The notes beneath the pieces are model-generated. The model worked only from the letters and a program-made list of their open reading frames with translations. It searched no databases and was not told the origin of the DNA. A stretch of DNA of 64,000 bases from the NCBI RefSeq assembly GCF_002214185.1, contig NZ_CP022161.1, positions 744,001 through 808,000 of the forward strand, given 5' to 3'. The stretch comes from Streptomyces capitiformicae. Lineage in GTDB: Bacteria > Actinomycetota > Actinomycetes > Streptomycetales > Streptomycetaceae. Every line of letters begins with the position of its first letter. Position 1 is the stretch's first letter. Position numbers and translations under genes: made by a program. This document shows positions 54,927 to 63,647 of this stretch, in pieces.

Positions 54927-55676
54927 TCATCTCCTCGGTTCCGCCCGGCGGCAGGTCCGGCCTGCCTCGATGGCCGGTCGTTCACTGCTGTCACCGCGGA
55001 TCACGGCCACCAGCATCCTGGATCTGGCGGCACCGATGCAGAGCCGCTTGCGCAGCGTCTCGGCGGAGATCGGCCGCTTGTGCAGTTCCCAGTGATGAGC
55101 GTCCTCCCGCCGGGCACGCTCCAGGAGGTCGTCGTGCGCAGGCGGCATATCCGTGTCTGGGTCCTCCGTCGGATCACCGACGCGCGGTCCAGCCACAGTC
55201 CGTGCCGGATTTTCGTCGTCCCGGCTCTGGATACCGCTGATGGTTTGCAGAAGACCGGGACCGACCTCCGCCCAACCGATAAGAAGTAGCGGCCCCACCG
55301 CGTCAAATGGGGCCTTGCCGATCTGGCCCGCAAGCAGTGGGTCGGTGATGTTCAGGGCCAGGGTCATCACGCTGGAGAAGATCAGCAGTCGCCGGGCGGG
55401 GCGCAATTGCTCCGAGGTTGCACCGCGCAGGGCGAGGTAGCGGATGCCCAAGAGCAGACCGAGTACCGACAGGTCCACCGCCGGGGCCACCAAGGGCGCC
55501 ACCCAGGCCTGTACGCCGAGGCGCAGGGCCAGGGTCCACACGTTGCCGAAGCCGAAGAGGAAGGTCAGGCCGACGACGGTGGCCATGGTCACCGTTACCG
55601 CGCGCAAGGTGCAGCCCTGCTCCAACATTCCGTTCGGATGAGCTTCGAGGTGTGCCCTCGTAGTGGCCGCCGTCAT
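54927..55676 (-). CDS. DUF2637 family protein (integrative-element spread-type protein)
   Basis: A 249-aa membrane protein of actinomycete integrative elements. Four hydrophobic segments (TVTMATVVGLTFLFGFGNVW, VAPLVAPAVDLSVLGLLLGI, LLIFSSVMTLALNITDPLLA, FDAVGPLLLIGWAEVGPGLL) form the DUF2637 domain. A C-terminal soluble part carries an HTH-like RPISAETLRKRLCIGAARSR. It appears intact. Such genes lie near transfer/spread genes in AICEs and plasmids. It is the last gene before attR. Confidence 0.85.
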   Translation of the reverse strand: MTAATTRAHLEAHPNGMLEQGCTLRAVTVTMATVVGLTFLFGFGNVWTLALRLGVQAWVAPLVAPAVDLSVLGLLLGIRYLALRGATSEQLRPARRLLIFSSVMTLALNITDPLLAGQIGKAPFDAVGPLLLIGWAEVGPGLLQTISGIQSRDDENPARTVAGPRVGDPTEDPDTDMPPAHDDLLERARREDAHHWELHKRPISAETLRKRLCIGAARSRMLVAVIRGDSSERPAIEAGRTCRRAEPRR

Positions 55677-55775
55677 GGCGCACCATCCGATGCAGCGGCC
55701 CCGAACCGCCCTCGGCCAGCACGCGGGTCCGCCTGAATCTCCAGGTCGGCGCGCAGGACGACCGGTTGGGGTTTC

Positions 55776-55798
55776 GGTTCAAGTCCCCCCTCGGACAC
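55776..55798 (+). repeat. attR: 23-bp direct repeat copy 2
   Basis: Exact copy of the tRNA-Leu 3' end (GGTTCAAGTCCCCCC then TCGGACAC) without the rest of a tRNA. It marks the right end of the island. Sequence beyond it should be the original chromosomal 3' flank of tRNA-Leu. Confidence 0.92.
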
Positions 55799-56178
55799 TC
55801 ACTACGGCGATACGCGCACAAAGGCCTCGATCTCACGGTCGGGGTCCTTTCGCGTTTTCGTGACCGCTGGTGATGCCCGGGCTTCGCGGGGTGAGCCTTT
55901 CTCGGCAGGCGTCGACAGCGCGCATGCTCTCTGTGACATCAACGTGCCTCTTGGTGATCCCTGGATTCGCTCATCGTGCCTGTGTGCCTGTGTGCCTGTG
56001 TGCCTGTGCCTGCGTCCTGGCTCCGCGCCCTCGTGGCCGACTGCCCCGACCCTTCTGGACAGGGCCAAGGTCTTTCCATTCTTCTCAACCTCTAGTCAAA
56101 TAGCGTCACTTGAAGCACACAGGTGTCATGCGTTGGTCTTGCCGCGGTGGCGGCAGAACATGCCCCAAGGAGACACAC
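55799..56178. other. Intergenic between attR and the GH26 gene, with short tandem repeat
   Basis: 380 bp without a recognised gene. At 55976-56010 there are three exact copies of TGTGTGCC plus partial copies. The mannanase promoter must lie toward the right end. Confidence 0.6.
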
Positions 56179-58188
56179 ATGGCTGGCTCTCCCCTGAAGC
56201 GTCGCACGTTCGTCCTCCTCGGTGCCGCGGTCGCCGCGGCAGCCGGCGCCCGGACGTCGGTGGCCGCCGCGGCCTCCTCGGCGCCCGCAGGCACGCCGAT
56301 GCCGGTCCGGATCGTCGACGACAGGGCGACACCCGCCACTCGCGCGCTGTTCGCGTACCTGAAGCGGCAGCAGGGCAAAGGCATCCTTTTCGGTCACCAG
56401 CACGACCTCACCTACGGCTTCACCTTCACCACTCCTGACGGCAAGGCGTCCGACACCAGAGCGGCGGTGGGCGACTACCCCGCGGTCTTCGGCTGGGACA
56501 CTCTCATCCTCGACGGCGACGAACGCCCCGGCACCGAGGACGGAACCGAGGCCGAGAACATCGCCGCGCTCAGCCGGTGCATCCGGCAGGGGGACGCACG
56601 CGGCGGGATCAACACCCTCAGCGCCCACATGCCGAACTTCGTCACCGGCAAGGACTTCTACGACACCACGGGCCGAGTGGTCAGCCAGATCCTTCCCGGC
56701 GGCGCGAAGCACTCGTACTTCAACGCCTTCCTCGACCGCGTCGCGAAGGCCGTCAAGGGTGCGCGGCGGCCCGACGGCACCGCGATCCCGGTCATCTTCC
56801 GCCCCTTCCACGAGAACAACGGAGGCTGGTTCTGGTGGGGCGCGGGCCACACCACCTCGGGCGAGTTCATCGAACTGTTCCGCTACACCGTCGAGTACCT
56901 GCGCGACACCAGGGGCGTCCACAACCTGCTCTACGCCTACTCGCCCAACTCAAGTCTCGGAGGCGACCCGACCGGCTACCTCAAGACCTACCCGGGCGAC
57001 CGTTTCGTCGACATCCTCGGCTACGACTCCTACGACGAAGCCGCCGGACCGACCCCCTGGCTGGATGGTCTGGTGAGGGACCTGGCGATGGTGGTCCGGC
57101 TGGCGAACGAGCGAGGCAAGGTGCCGGCCTTCACCGAGTTCGGGGAGAGCGGTACCGAGGTCCGCGACCCGCAGTGGTTCACCCGGCTGTTGCAGGCCGT
57201 CAAGGCGGACCCGCTGGCCCGCCAGGTGGCGTACATGCCCACCTGGGCCAACTTCGGAGGCACCAAGCGCGCTTATGTGCCGTACCCGGGTCACGTCCTG
57301 CTACCGGACTTCGTCAGGTTCCACCAGGATCCCTACACCCTGTTCGCCGCCGATCTCCGGGGGGTGTTCGCCGCTCGCACCACCGCTGTCAGGAACGGCC
57401 CCTCCATGCATCTGGTGACGCCCACGGACCGACAGCGCGTGACGGCAGCCAAGAGCACCGTCCGGGTGCGTGTCACGCCCGCGGGGGCGAGCCGGGTCAC
57501 CTACTCCGTGAACGGTGGACGCGCCAGGCCCCTGCGCCTCGGCGCCGACGGCTACTACTCGGGCGCCTGGTCGATCGACACGGCCCTGCGGAAGAAGGGC
57601 TCGGCGACTCTCACCGTGCGCGCGCGGGTGGACGGCAAGACGCTCACCGACTCCGCGGTGGTCCTCCTCGGCGAAGTCGCACCCTTGCCCGCCGGTTGGG
57701 TCGACGACTTCGAGCGGTACGCCGGAGACGATGTCGCCGTCAGCGAGGCGTACACCCATCTCAACACCCACACCCTCACGCTGTCGCCCGACCACAAGTC
57801 CTCGGGCTCCTACGGACTGGCCTACGCGTACGACTTCACCGCCGCCGAGTTCACCGGCATAGGCAAGTCGGTCCTCGCGGACTGGTCCGCCTTCACGTCC
57901 CTGGCGCTGTGGCTGCGGGGCGACGGCTCGGAGAACGGCGGGGCGCTCGAGATCGTCGCCGACGGCGTCCAGTTCCAGTACCGGTTCGCGCTGGCCGACA
58001 CGAGCGGGCAGGAGATCAGGGCACCCTTCAGCGAGTTCCAGCCCGCCCCCTGGGACACCACACACGCCACAGCCGTGCTCGACACGGCTCGTCTGGCCAA
58101 GGTGACGGCGTTCAACCTCTACCTCGGCCGTGGAAGCGGCGCGGTGACCAAAGGAATCGTGTACGTGGACGACATCAGGGCCGAATGA
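56179..58188 (+). CDS. Secreted beta-mannanase, GH26, with C-terminal carbohydrate-binding regions
   Basis: A 669-aa protein with a Tat-type signal (LKRRTFVLLGAAVAAAAGA). The GH26 catalytic domain (~45-420) has the acid/base Glu212 in FRPFHENNGGWFWWG and the nucleophile Glu320 in PAFTEFGESG. An Ig-like Big/CBM linker region (~420-520) is followed by a C-terminal jelly-roll CBM (~530-669, WVDDFERYAGDDV, FTSLALWLRGDGS). It hydrolyses beta-1,4-mannan outside the cell. The start at 56179 follows AAGGAG. Followed by a strong hairpin. Confidence 0.93.
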   Translation: MAGSPLKRRTFVLLGAAVAAAAGARTSVAAAASSAPAGTPMPVRIVDDRATPATRALFAYLKRQQGKGILFGHQHDLTYGFTFTTPDGKASDTRAAVGDYPAVFGWDTLILDGDERPGTEDGTEAENIAALSRCIRQGDARGGINTLSAHMPNFVTGKDFYDTTGRVVSQILPGGAKHSYFNAFLDRVAKAVKGARRPDGTAIPVIFRPFHENNGGWFWWGAGHTTSGEFIELFRYTVEYLRDTRGVHNLLYAYSPNSSLGGDPTGYLKTYPGDRFVDILGYDSYDEAAGPTPWLDGLVRDLAMVVRLANERGKVPAFTEFGESGTEVRDPQWFTRLLQAVKADPLARQVAYMPTWANFGGTKRAYVPYPGHVLLPDFVRFHQDPYTLFAADLRGVFAARTTAVRNGPSMHLVTPTDRQRVTAAKSTVRVRVTPAGASRVTYSVNGGRARPLRLGADGYYSGAWSIDTALRKKGSATLTVRARVDGKTLTDSAVVLLGEVAPLPAGWVDDFERYAGDDVAVSEAYTHLNTHTLTLSPDHKSSGSYGLAYAYDFTAAEFTGIGKSVLADWSAFTSLALWLRGDGSENGGALEIVADGVQFQYRFALADTSGQEIRAPFSEFQPAPWDTTHATAVLDTARLAKVTAFNLYLGRGSGAVTKGIVYVDDIRAE

Positions 58189-58221
58189 CACACCCGGCAC
58201 AGCGTCACCACCGCCGGAGCC

Positions 58222-58264
58222 CCATGATCCCCACCGACCGGTCCCCGGTCGGTGGGGATCATGG
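58222..58264. terminator. Hairpin terminator after the mannanase gene
   Basis: Perfect 20-bp arms (58222-58241 CCATGATCCCCACCGACCGG; 58245-58264) with a 3-nt loop, 34 bp after the stop. Confidence 0.88.
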
Positions 58265-58401
58265 TCGTCTCCCGCGTCCGCCGAAAATACGGTGACCCGA
58301 CCCTGCCGTTGTCCCTAGACTCGCCACACCTCGCGCGCCGCACGAGATCGCGGCGCGCTCCGGATGAGGTGTGACGAACGACGAGAGAGGGGAGCCCGGC
58401 C

Positions 58402-58518
58402 GTGTGTGACCGCACCGCTGTTGTCGTTCCCCGTTCCCTGTACGAGGTGATCCTCGTGTCCTCGTCCGTCCGGTGCCCGCTGCGCGGCCGGTACCGGATG
58501 CCCGTGACGCACGCCTGA
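58402..58518 (+). CDS. Candidate leader peptide upstream of the EF-G paralogue
   Basis: A 38-codon ORF (GTG TGT GAC CGC...) with an AGGGGAG site, encoding MCDRTAVVVPRSLYEVILVS at its start and ending RYRMPVTHA. It lies 122 bp upstream of the EF-G-like gene on the same strand. Short upstream ORFs before translation-factor or ribosome-protection genes can sense ribosome stalling. No homologue is recognised; expression and role are unproven. Confidence 0.4.
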   Translation: MCDRTAVVVPRSLYEVILVSSSVRCPLRGRYRMPVTHA

Positions 58519-58640
58519 CGTCGAAACCCACGCGCCTGTGACGGAGGAAGAGCCCCGTCCTCGCCATGCCCTCGTCGTCCCTCGCCAAACGCACGGGAAT
58601 CGCGCTGCCCTGAAACAGCTCAGCTGAAAGGCCTCGGGCC

Positions 58641-60713
58641 ATGCGCAACACCATCCACAACCCTCTGAACGCCGTCCGTAACCTGGGCATCCTCGCCCAC
58701 GTCGACGCCGGGAAGACCACCGTCACCGAGCGGTTCTTGTACGCCACCGGGACCACGCACAAGCGCGGTGAGGTCCATGACGGTACGACCGTCACCGACT
58801 TCGACCCGCAGGAGCGTGATCGCGGGATCACGATCTTCGCGGCGGCGGTCAGCTGTGACTGGGACGGTCACCGCATCAACCTGATCGACACACCGGGTCA
58901 CGTCGACTTCGCCGACGAGGTGGAGCGCTCGCTCCGGGTGCTCGACGGGGCGATCGCGGTGTTCGACGCGGTCGCCGGGGTCGAGCCGCAGAGTGAGTCG
59001 GTGTGGCGGCAGGCCGATCGGCACGGCGTGCCGCGCATCGCCTTCGTCAACAAGCTGGACCGCTCGGGCGCCGACCTCGACTCGGCGGTCGAGTCCATTC
59101 GGGAGCGGCTGCATCCGGCGCCGCTGGTGGTGCAGTTGCCGATCGGCGCGGAGGACGGGTTCACCGGAGTCGTCGATCTGCTGCGCATGCGGGCGCTGGT
59201 CTGGGCGGACGGTTCCGACACGGCCGAGGAGGGGCCGGTGCCGGACGCGCTGCGGGACGAGGCGGAGCGACGCCGACGCCGGTTGGAGGAAGCGGTCGCG
59301 GAACTCCATCCCGTGGCGCTGGACGAGTTCTGCGCGGAGTCCACGCTCTCCGCGGACACGCTGACCTCGGCGCTGCGCGACCTGACCCGTGCCGGTGAAG
59401 GCGTCGTCGTGCTGTGCGGCTCGGCCTACCGCAACCGCGGTATCGAACCGCTGCTCGACGCCGTCGTGGCCTATCTGCCGTCGCCGCTCGACGTACCGGC
59501 CGTACGCGGGACGCACGACGGGACGGACGAGGAACGGGCCGCCGACGCGGGGGAACCCCTCTCCGCACTCGCGTTCAAGGTGAGCGCGACGGCGACGGGC
59601 CGACTGACCTATCTGCGGCTGTACTCGGGAACGATACGGAAGGGGGACACCGTGCTGGACGCGGGCACGCGGCGCACCGAGCGGATCGGACGGATCCTGC
59701 GGGTCCAGGCCGACCGGCACGCCGAGTTGGACCGGGCGGTGGCCGGGGACATCGTCGCGGTCATCGGGCTGAAGTCGGCCCGCGCCGGGACGACGCTGTG
59801 CGCACCGGCGGCTCCGCTGCTCCTCGAACCGCCGTCCGTCGCCGATCCGGTGGTGTCGGTGGCGGTCGAGGCCCGCAGGAGCACCGACACCGACCGGCTG
59901 GCGACGGCGCTGGCACGGCTGGTCGAGGAGGATCCCTCGCTGGTCGCGCGGACCGACCCCGAGACCGGTCAGACCGTCCTGTCCGGCATGGGCGAACTGC
60001 ATCTGGAGGTGGCGGTGGAGAAGATCCGGCAGACGTACGGCCTTGAGGTCGCCGTCGGCCGGCCGCGGGTGGCCTATCGCGAGACGGTCGTCCGTGGGGT
60101 GTCCGGGCTGGTCTTCCGGCATGTCAAACAGGACGGCGGGGCGGGGCAGTTCGCCCATGTCGTCCTGGACGTGGAGCCCTTGGAGGAGGCTGACGGCGAC
60201 GGCGGCGCCACGGGCTTCGCCTTCCGCTCGACCGTCGTCGGTGGTCGGGTGCCGCAGGAATACGTCCGCGCGGTCGAGGCGGGGTGCCGCGACGCCCTCG
60301 TCGAGGGTCCGCTCGGGGGTCACCCGGTGACCGGGGTGAGCGTCACCCTGACCGACGGCGCGACCCACTCCAAGGACTCCTCGGAGATGGCGTTCCGCAC
60401 GGCCGGACGGCTCGCGCTGCGCGAGGCGATGCGGGGCAGTGCGATGGCCCTGCTGGAGCCGGTGGCCGACGTCACGGTCACCGTGCCGGCGGATGCCGTG
60501 GGCGGGGTTCTCGGCGACCTCGCGGCGCGACGCGGCCGGGTGACGGACTCGGTGGCCCGCGGTGGTTCGGTGGTGATCACGGCCACCGTGCCGCTGGCGG
60601 AGCTCTTCGGCTACGCGACGAGGTTGCGCAGCCGCACGCAGGGCCGGGGCACGTTCACGACCCGTCCCGCGGGGTACGCGCCGGCGCCGAGTGCGGTGAC
60701 CAGTGACCGCTGA
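58641..60713 (+). CDS. Elongation factor G paralogue (translational GTPase)
   Basis: A 690-aa five-domain translational GTPase: G1 AHVDAGKTT, the G2/switch region [12 protein letters not shown]3 DTPGHVDF and G4 NKLD. EF-G domains II-V follow, with GMGELHLEV. It differs from the main EF-G: isolated from rpsL/rpsG, slightly shorter, and resembling the second EF-G class found in streptomycetes, which also includes ribosomal-protection-like proteins. It could mediate ribosome recycling or resistance. Start ATG 58641. Confidence 0.9.
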   Translation: MRNTIHNPLNAVRNLGILAHVDAGKTTVTERFLYATGTTHKRGEVHDGTTVTDFDPQERDRGITIFAAAVSCDWDGHRINLIDTPGHVDFADEVERSLRVLDGAIAVFDAVAGVEPQSESVWRQADRHGVPRIAFVNKLDRSGADLDSAVESIRERLHPAPLVVQLPIGAEDGFTGVVDLLRMRALVWADGSDTAEEGPVPDALRDEAERRRRRLEEAVAELHPVALDEFCAESTLSADTLTSALRDLTRAGEGVVVLCGSAYRNRGIEPLLDAVVAYLPSPLDVPAVRGTHDGTDEERAADAGEPLSALAFKVSATATGRLTYLRLYSGTIRKGDTVLDAGTRRTERIGRILRVQADRHAELDRAVAGDIVAVIGLKSARAGTTLCAPAAPLLLEPPSVADPVVSVAVEARRSTDTDRLATALARLVEEDPSLVARTDPETGQTVLSGMGELHLEVAVEKIRQTYGLEVAVGRPRVAYRETVVRGVSGLVFRHVKQDGGAGQFAHVVLDVEPLEEADGDGGATGFAFRSTVVGGRVPQEYVRAVEAGCRDALVEGPLGGHPVTGVSVTLTDGATHSKDSSEMAFRTAGRLALREAMRGSAMALLEPVADVTVTVPADAVGGVLGDLAARRGRVTDSVARGGSVVITATVPLAELFGYATRLRSRTQGRGTFTTRPAGYAPAPSAVTSDR

Positions 60714-60791
60714 GTGAGGCACGACGGGGGATTTCGCCCCCGCCGCCCCTACCCGTCCCATCCCCGGGGCTGCGCCAGCGCACTGTCGGGT

Positions 60792-60827
60792 GCGGGCGGG
60801 TGGGGGCTTGTCGCCCCACCCGCCCGC
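60792..60827. terminator. Bidirectional hairpin terminator
   Basis: 14-bp arms (60792-60805 GCGGGCGGGTGGGG; 60814-60827) with an 8-nt loop, between the convergent EF-G paralogue and GH43-like gene. Confidence 0.8.
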
Positions 60828-60851
60828 GAATCCGCACCCCTCATCACCCCG

Positions 60852-62234
60852 TCACGCCCAGGGGCTCACCGCCGTGAAGGAGCTGTCGGCTTGGAAGGTG
60901 TCCGTGGCCTGGTACAGGTCTACGCGGAGTTCGTAGTTGTAGTGGCGGAGGTAGCGGCCGGGGTAGTTGTACGACTCCAGACGGAAGGACCCGGACGCCG
61001 TGCCCGGCCGGGCACAGTACGTGGCGTCCTTGGCGAACACGGTTGTGCCGTTGTTCGTGTCGAAGCGGACCCGGAAGTCCCAGTGCCGGAGGTAACGGCC
61101 GGCGGAGTCGCGGAAGGAGTAGCAGTTGGCGTCCGCGAGCCCGGGCACGATCGTGAAGGTCGCGCTCTGCTTGACGGCGGTGGTGCTGGAGGAGGTCACC
61201 GGGTCGACGTAACCGAGGCCGTCGGAGCGGACCACGGCGTACCGGCTCGAATAGTTGACGGACTGCAACGACCGGGTGGTGTTGGTCGGGAGCGTGACGC
61301 CGCCCGACACCGTCTCCTTGAGCACCGTCAGGTGGCGTACGAAGCCGGTCAGGCCCGGGAGTTCCGTCGGCGTCGACCACGTCGCGAAGTTGTCGTAGCT
61401 GTCGCTGTACCAGTACTTGCCCGCGCCATAGGCGTCGTAGTAGATCCGCCAGCCGCCGTTGTCGAGCTGGACGAGGGCAGGGCCCTCCATACCGGAGCCG
61501 AAGCCCGCCCAGTTGCCGGTCTTCCGCATGGTGTACGGGCCGGTGAGGCTGGAGGCGGTGGCGTACTCGATGTACTTCGTCGTCTCGTTCTTGGTGAACG
61601 CGTGGTACGTGGAGCCGATCTTGACGATGAAGGTGTCGATGTAGTTCGGGCTGATACCGGACAGCACGGTCGGCGCGGACCAGGCGGTGAGAGAGGAGTT
61701 CGTCGCCGTCAGCTTGTACGGCTTGAAGATCCACTCGCCGTCGGCCGCGATGGACGCCGACAGGATGATGTTGACGCTGCCGTTGCTGTCGACGAACCAC
61801 TCCGGAGCCCAGGCGCGCTGGAGACCGCTGATCGGGACCGTGTAGTCGTACAGGAAGGTCCAGTTGAGGCGGTCGGTGGAGCGGGCGAAGCCGATGGTGG
61901 TGGACAGCGCCGACCAGGTGCGGGTGGTGTAGGTCAGGTAGTAGTAGCCGTCCGTGTGCTTGAAGATGCTGGGGTCACGGATCAGGCCGGACGGCGGGGT
62001 GTACGCCGGGCCCTTCCGGAGCGTGAACCCGGTCGCGTCCGGCGAGTCGTAGACGTACATGTTCGACTCGCTGCTGTTGGTGAACGCGGTCATCGTGTAC
62101 CGCGTCGCCTGCCCGGCCGGCGGGTGTGCGGCTCCGGCCGGCCCGGCGAAGGCGGTGGTGAGGCCCAGCAGGGCGGCCACCGAGGTGAGGAGGGCGAGGA
62201 CCGCCCTGAGGGTTCTGTTCAACGCTTGTCCCAT
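60852..62234 (-). CDS. Secreted GH43-type arabinan-active enzyme with AbfB (CBM42) domain
   Basis: A 460-aa protein. N-terminal Sec signal (LRAVLALLTSVAALLGLTTA, cleavage near AGAAHP). Residues ~45-310 are a five-bladed glycosidase domain of the GH43/GH62-like clan (SGLIRDPSIFKHTDGYYYLT with the catalytic Asp, WAPEWFVDSNG, GMEGPALVQLDNGGW with the acid Glu). Residues ~315-460 are an AbfB beta-trefoil (QSVNYSSRYAVVRSDGLGYV, GRYLRHWDFRVRFD, GRYLRHYNYELRVD) that binds arabinofuranose chains. Exact substrate not determined. Confidence 0.9.
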   Translation of the reverse strand: MGQALNRTLRAVLALLTSVAALLGLTTAFAGPAGAAHPPAGQATRYTMTAFTNSSESNMYVYDSPDATGFTLRKGPAYTPPSGLIRDPSIFKHTDGYYYLTYTTRTWSALSTTIGFARSTDRLNWTFLYDYTVPISGLQRAWAPEWFVDSNGSVNIILSASIAADGEWIFKPYKLTATNSSLTAWSAPTVLSGISPNYIDTFIVKIGSTYHAFTKNETTKYIEYATASSLTGPYTMRKTGNWAGFGSGMEGPALVQLDNGGWRIYYDAYGAGKYWYSDSYDNFATWSTPTELPGLTGFVRHLTVLKETVSGGVTLPTNTTRSLQSVNYSSRYAVVRSDGLGYVDPVTSSSTTAVKQSATFTIVPGLADANCYSFRDSAGRYLRHWDFRVRFDTNNGTTVFAKDATYCARPGTASGSFRLESYNYPGRYLRHYNYELRVDLYQATDTFQADSSFTAVSPWA

Positions 62235-62281
62235 TTCTGCGTGAACTGCCCCGAGGCGTGGGGTGTTGGTGGAGTGTTATT

Positions 62282-62291
62282 CGAAATTTCG
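62282..62291. promoter_or_regulatory. Palindromic operator candidate upstream of the GH43-like gene
   Basis: Perfect CGAAATTTCG about 48 bp upstream of the start of the minus-strand gene, with a second similar element CGGAACTTCGG close by (62300-62311). GAAA-TTTC-type palindromes regulate glycosidase genes in streptomycetes, often via LacI or ROK regulators. Assignment is by resemblance only. Confidence 0.5.
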
Positions 62292-62384
62292 GCTCTTGTG
62301 CGGAACTTCGGTCAGAAGATAAGAGGGGGGCATGCTCGCGTCAATGGATTGAGCCAGGCTTTCTGCGAGCAGAGATTCCGCTTT

Positions 62385-62426
62385 GAGTCCGCCATGAGCC
62401 CGCCATGAGTCTGCCGTGAGTTCGCC
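62385..62426. repeat. 11-bp imperfect tandem repeat
   Basis: Units GAGTCCGCCAT, GAGCCCGCCAT, GAGTCTGCCGT and GAGTTCGCC lie in a row in the intergenic region between the GH43-like gene and the lipoprotein gene. No gene is seen in 62235-62638 apart from promoters. Confidence 0.65.
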
Positions 62427-62638
62427 TTGGCTCTGCCTGGACTCCGTCGTGCTCGCGATCCGCCCCTCTGCACGACTCCGGCGTTGCCTCCCGCCCCGTG
62501 TATCCCCTGGTCGCCACCGGTTTCCCGGCCACCGCACAGGAGGGCAACAGGAAACCGGTCGACCCCGGTGTGCGGCGGGGGCAACTCTGGCTTCGTCAGC
62601 AAGCAGCGAGACGGACCAGCGAGGCCAAGGGGGGACCC

Positions 62639-63574
62639 ATGAGACGCACGCTCATGTCTCTGTGGGCAGTCGTGACGGTCGTGACGGCCGCCACCGGATG
62701 CACCGGGGACACCGACGCGGGCAAGCCCGGTTCGGCCACCACGGCCGCACGCCAGACCCGCCCCCAGCCGCTGACCTGGCAGCAGGAGTTGCGCGTCAAC
62801 GACGCCCAGCAGCGTCTGACGAAGCAGTGCATGAACCGCCAGGGCTTCGACTACTGGGAGGACCGCACCCTGACCCTGCGCGAGAGCCGCCCGGTGCGCT
62901 ACGTCCAGGACGACGTGGAGTGGGCCCGTACGTACGGGTACGGCGGCCGGATCGACGCGAAGAGCCAGAAGGTCCGCGAGAGCAACCCCATCGGTACCTA
63001 CCGCGCGAGCCTCCCCACCTCCCGGCGCGCCGCCTTCGACATCGCGCTCGACGGGGGCGACGACGCCCGTATCCTCACCGCGCCGCTGCCGGGGGGCAGC
63101 GGCGAGATCCGCAAGCGCAGCGGCGGCTGCACGGAGGAGGCCGAGCGCGAGCTCTACGGCGACCCGGCCGAATGGTTCCGCACGGGCAAGGTCGCCATGA
63201 GCCTCAACGGCCTCTACGGCGAAGAGCTGATGAAGGACCGTCAGCTCACTGCCGCCATCGCGTCATGGTCCCGCTGCATGAAGAAGGCGGGACACTCCTA
63301 CAAGGACCCCCAAGCGGCACGCGACGCCCTCCGGGTCAACACCAGCCGGCTGGGCGAGGCCCGCGCCGACGAGGCGTTCGCCGCCGAGCGGAAGACCGCT
63401 GTCGCGGACGCCACCTGCGCCCGCGAGACGTCTCTGCGGACCGTGGCCTCGGCCCGGGAGACGTACTACGAGGACCGCCTGCACGACCGGTACGGCAAGG
63501 ACGTCGACACGTACCGACGCCTCGGTCAGCAGGCCTACGACCGGGCGGTGCGCATCGTTCCGGAGCGCGACTGA
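62639..63574 (+). CDS. Lipoprotein of unknown function
   Basis: A 311-aa exported lipoprotein: signal MRRTLMSLWAVVTVVTAATG with lipobox TAATGC. The mature part is charged and helical, with conserved cysteines (QCMNRQGFDYWED, SGGCTEEAE, WSRCMKKAGHSY, DATCARETS). It resembles a family of streptomycete lipoproteins with paired W/C motifs but has no known function. ATG at 62639 preceded by AGGGGGGAC. Confidence 0.85.
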   Translation: MRRTLMSLWAVVTVVTAATGCTGDTDAGKPGSATTAARQTRPQPLTWQQELRVNDAQQRLTKQCMNRQGFDYWEDRTLTLRESRPVRYVQDDVEWARTYGYGGRIDAKSQKVRESNPIGTYRASLPTSRRAAFDIALDGGDDARILTAPLPGGSGEIRKRSGGCTEEAERELYGDPAEWFRTGKVAMSLNGLYGEELMKDRQLTAAIASWSRCMKKAGHSYKDPQAARDALRVNTSRLGEARADEAFAAERKTAVADATCARETSLRTVASARETYYEDRLHDRYGKDVDTYRRLGQQAYDRAVRIVPERD

Positions 63575-63647
63575 GTACCTCACGCTCCGGGCGGGTTCAC
63601 CGCCCTGCACCACCCACGCACACCAATGGAAAACGAGGGGAAACACC

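Larger units (their letters stand above)
15054..55798. mobile_element. tRNA-Leu-integrated genomic island (~40.7 kb) carrying an aromatic polyketide cluster
   Basis: Bounded by exact 23-bp direct repeats (15054-15076 and 55776-55798) made from the tRNA-Leu 3' end. Mobile-element genes cluster at both ends: truncated serine recombinase and replication-relaxation protein on the left, DUF2637 protein and tyrosine-recombinase remnant on the right. IS701, ISAs1 and IS481 remnants lie inside. No intact integrase, transfer translocase or excisionase is seen, so the element is probably immobilised. The cargo is an angucycline-type biosynthetic cluster with its regulators and exporters. Confidence 0.87.

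Noticed and set aside
55776..55798. A second tRNA-Leu
   Set aside because: Only the T-arm and 3' acceptor strand are present; no anticodon arm or 5' stem precedes it. It is an att repeat.
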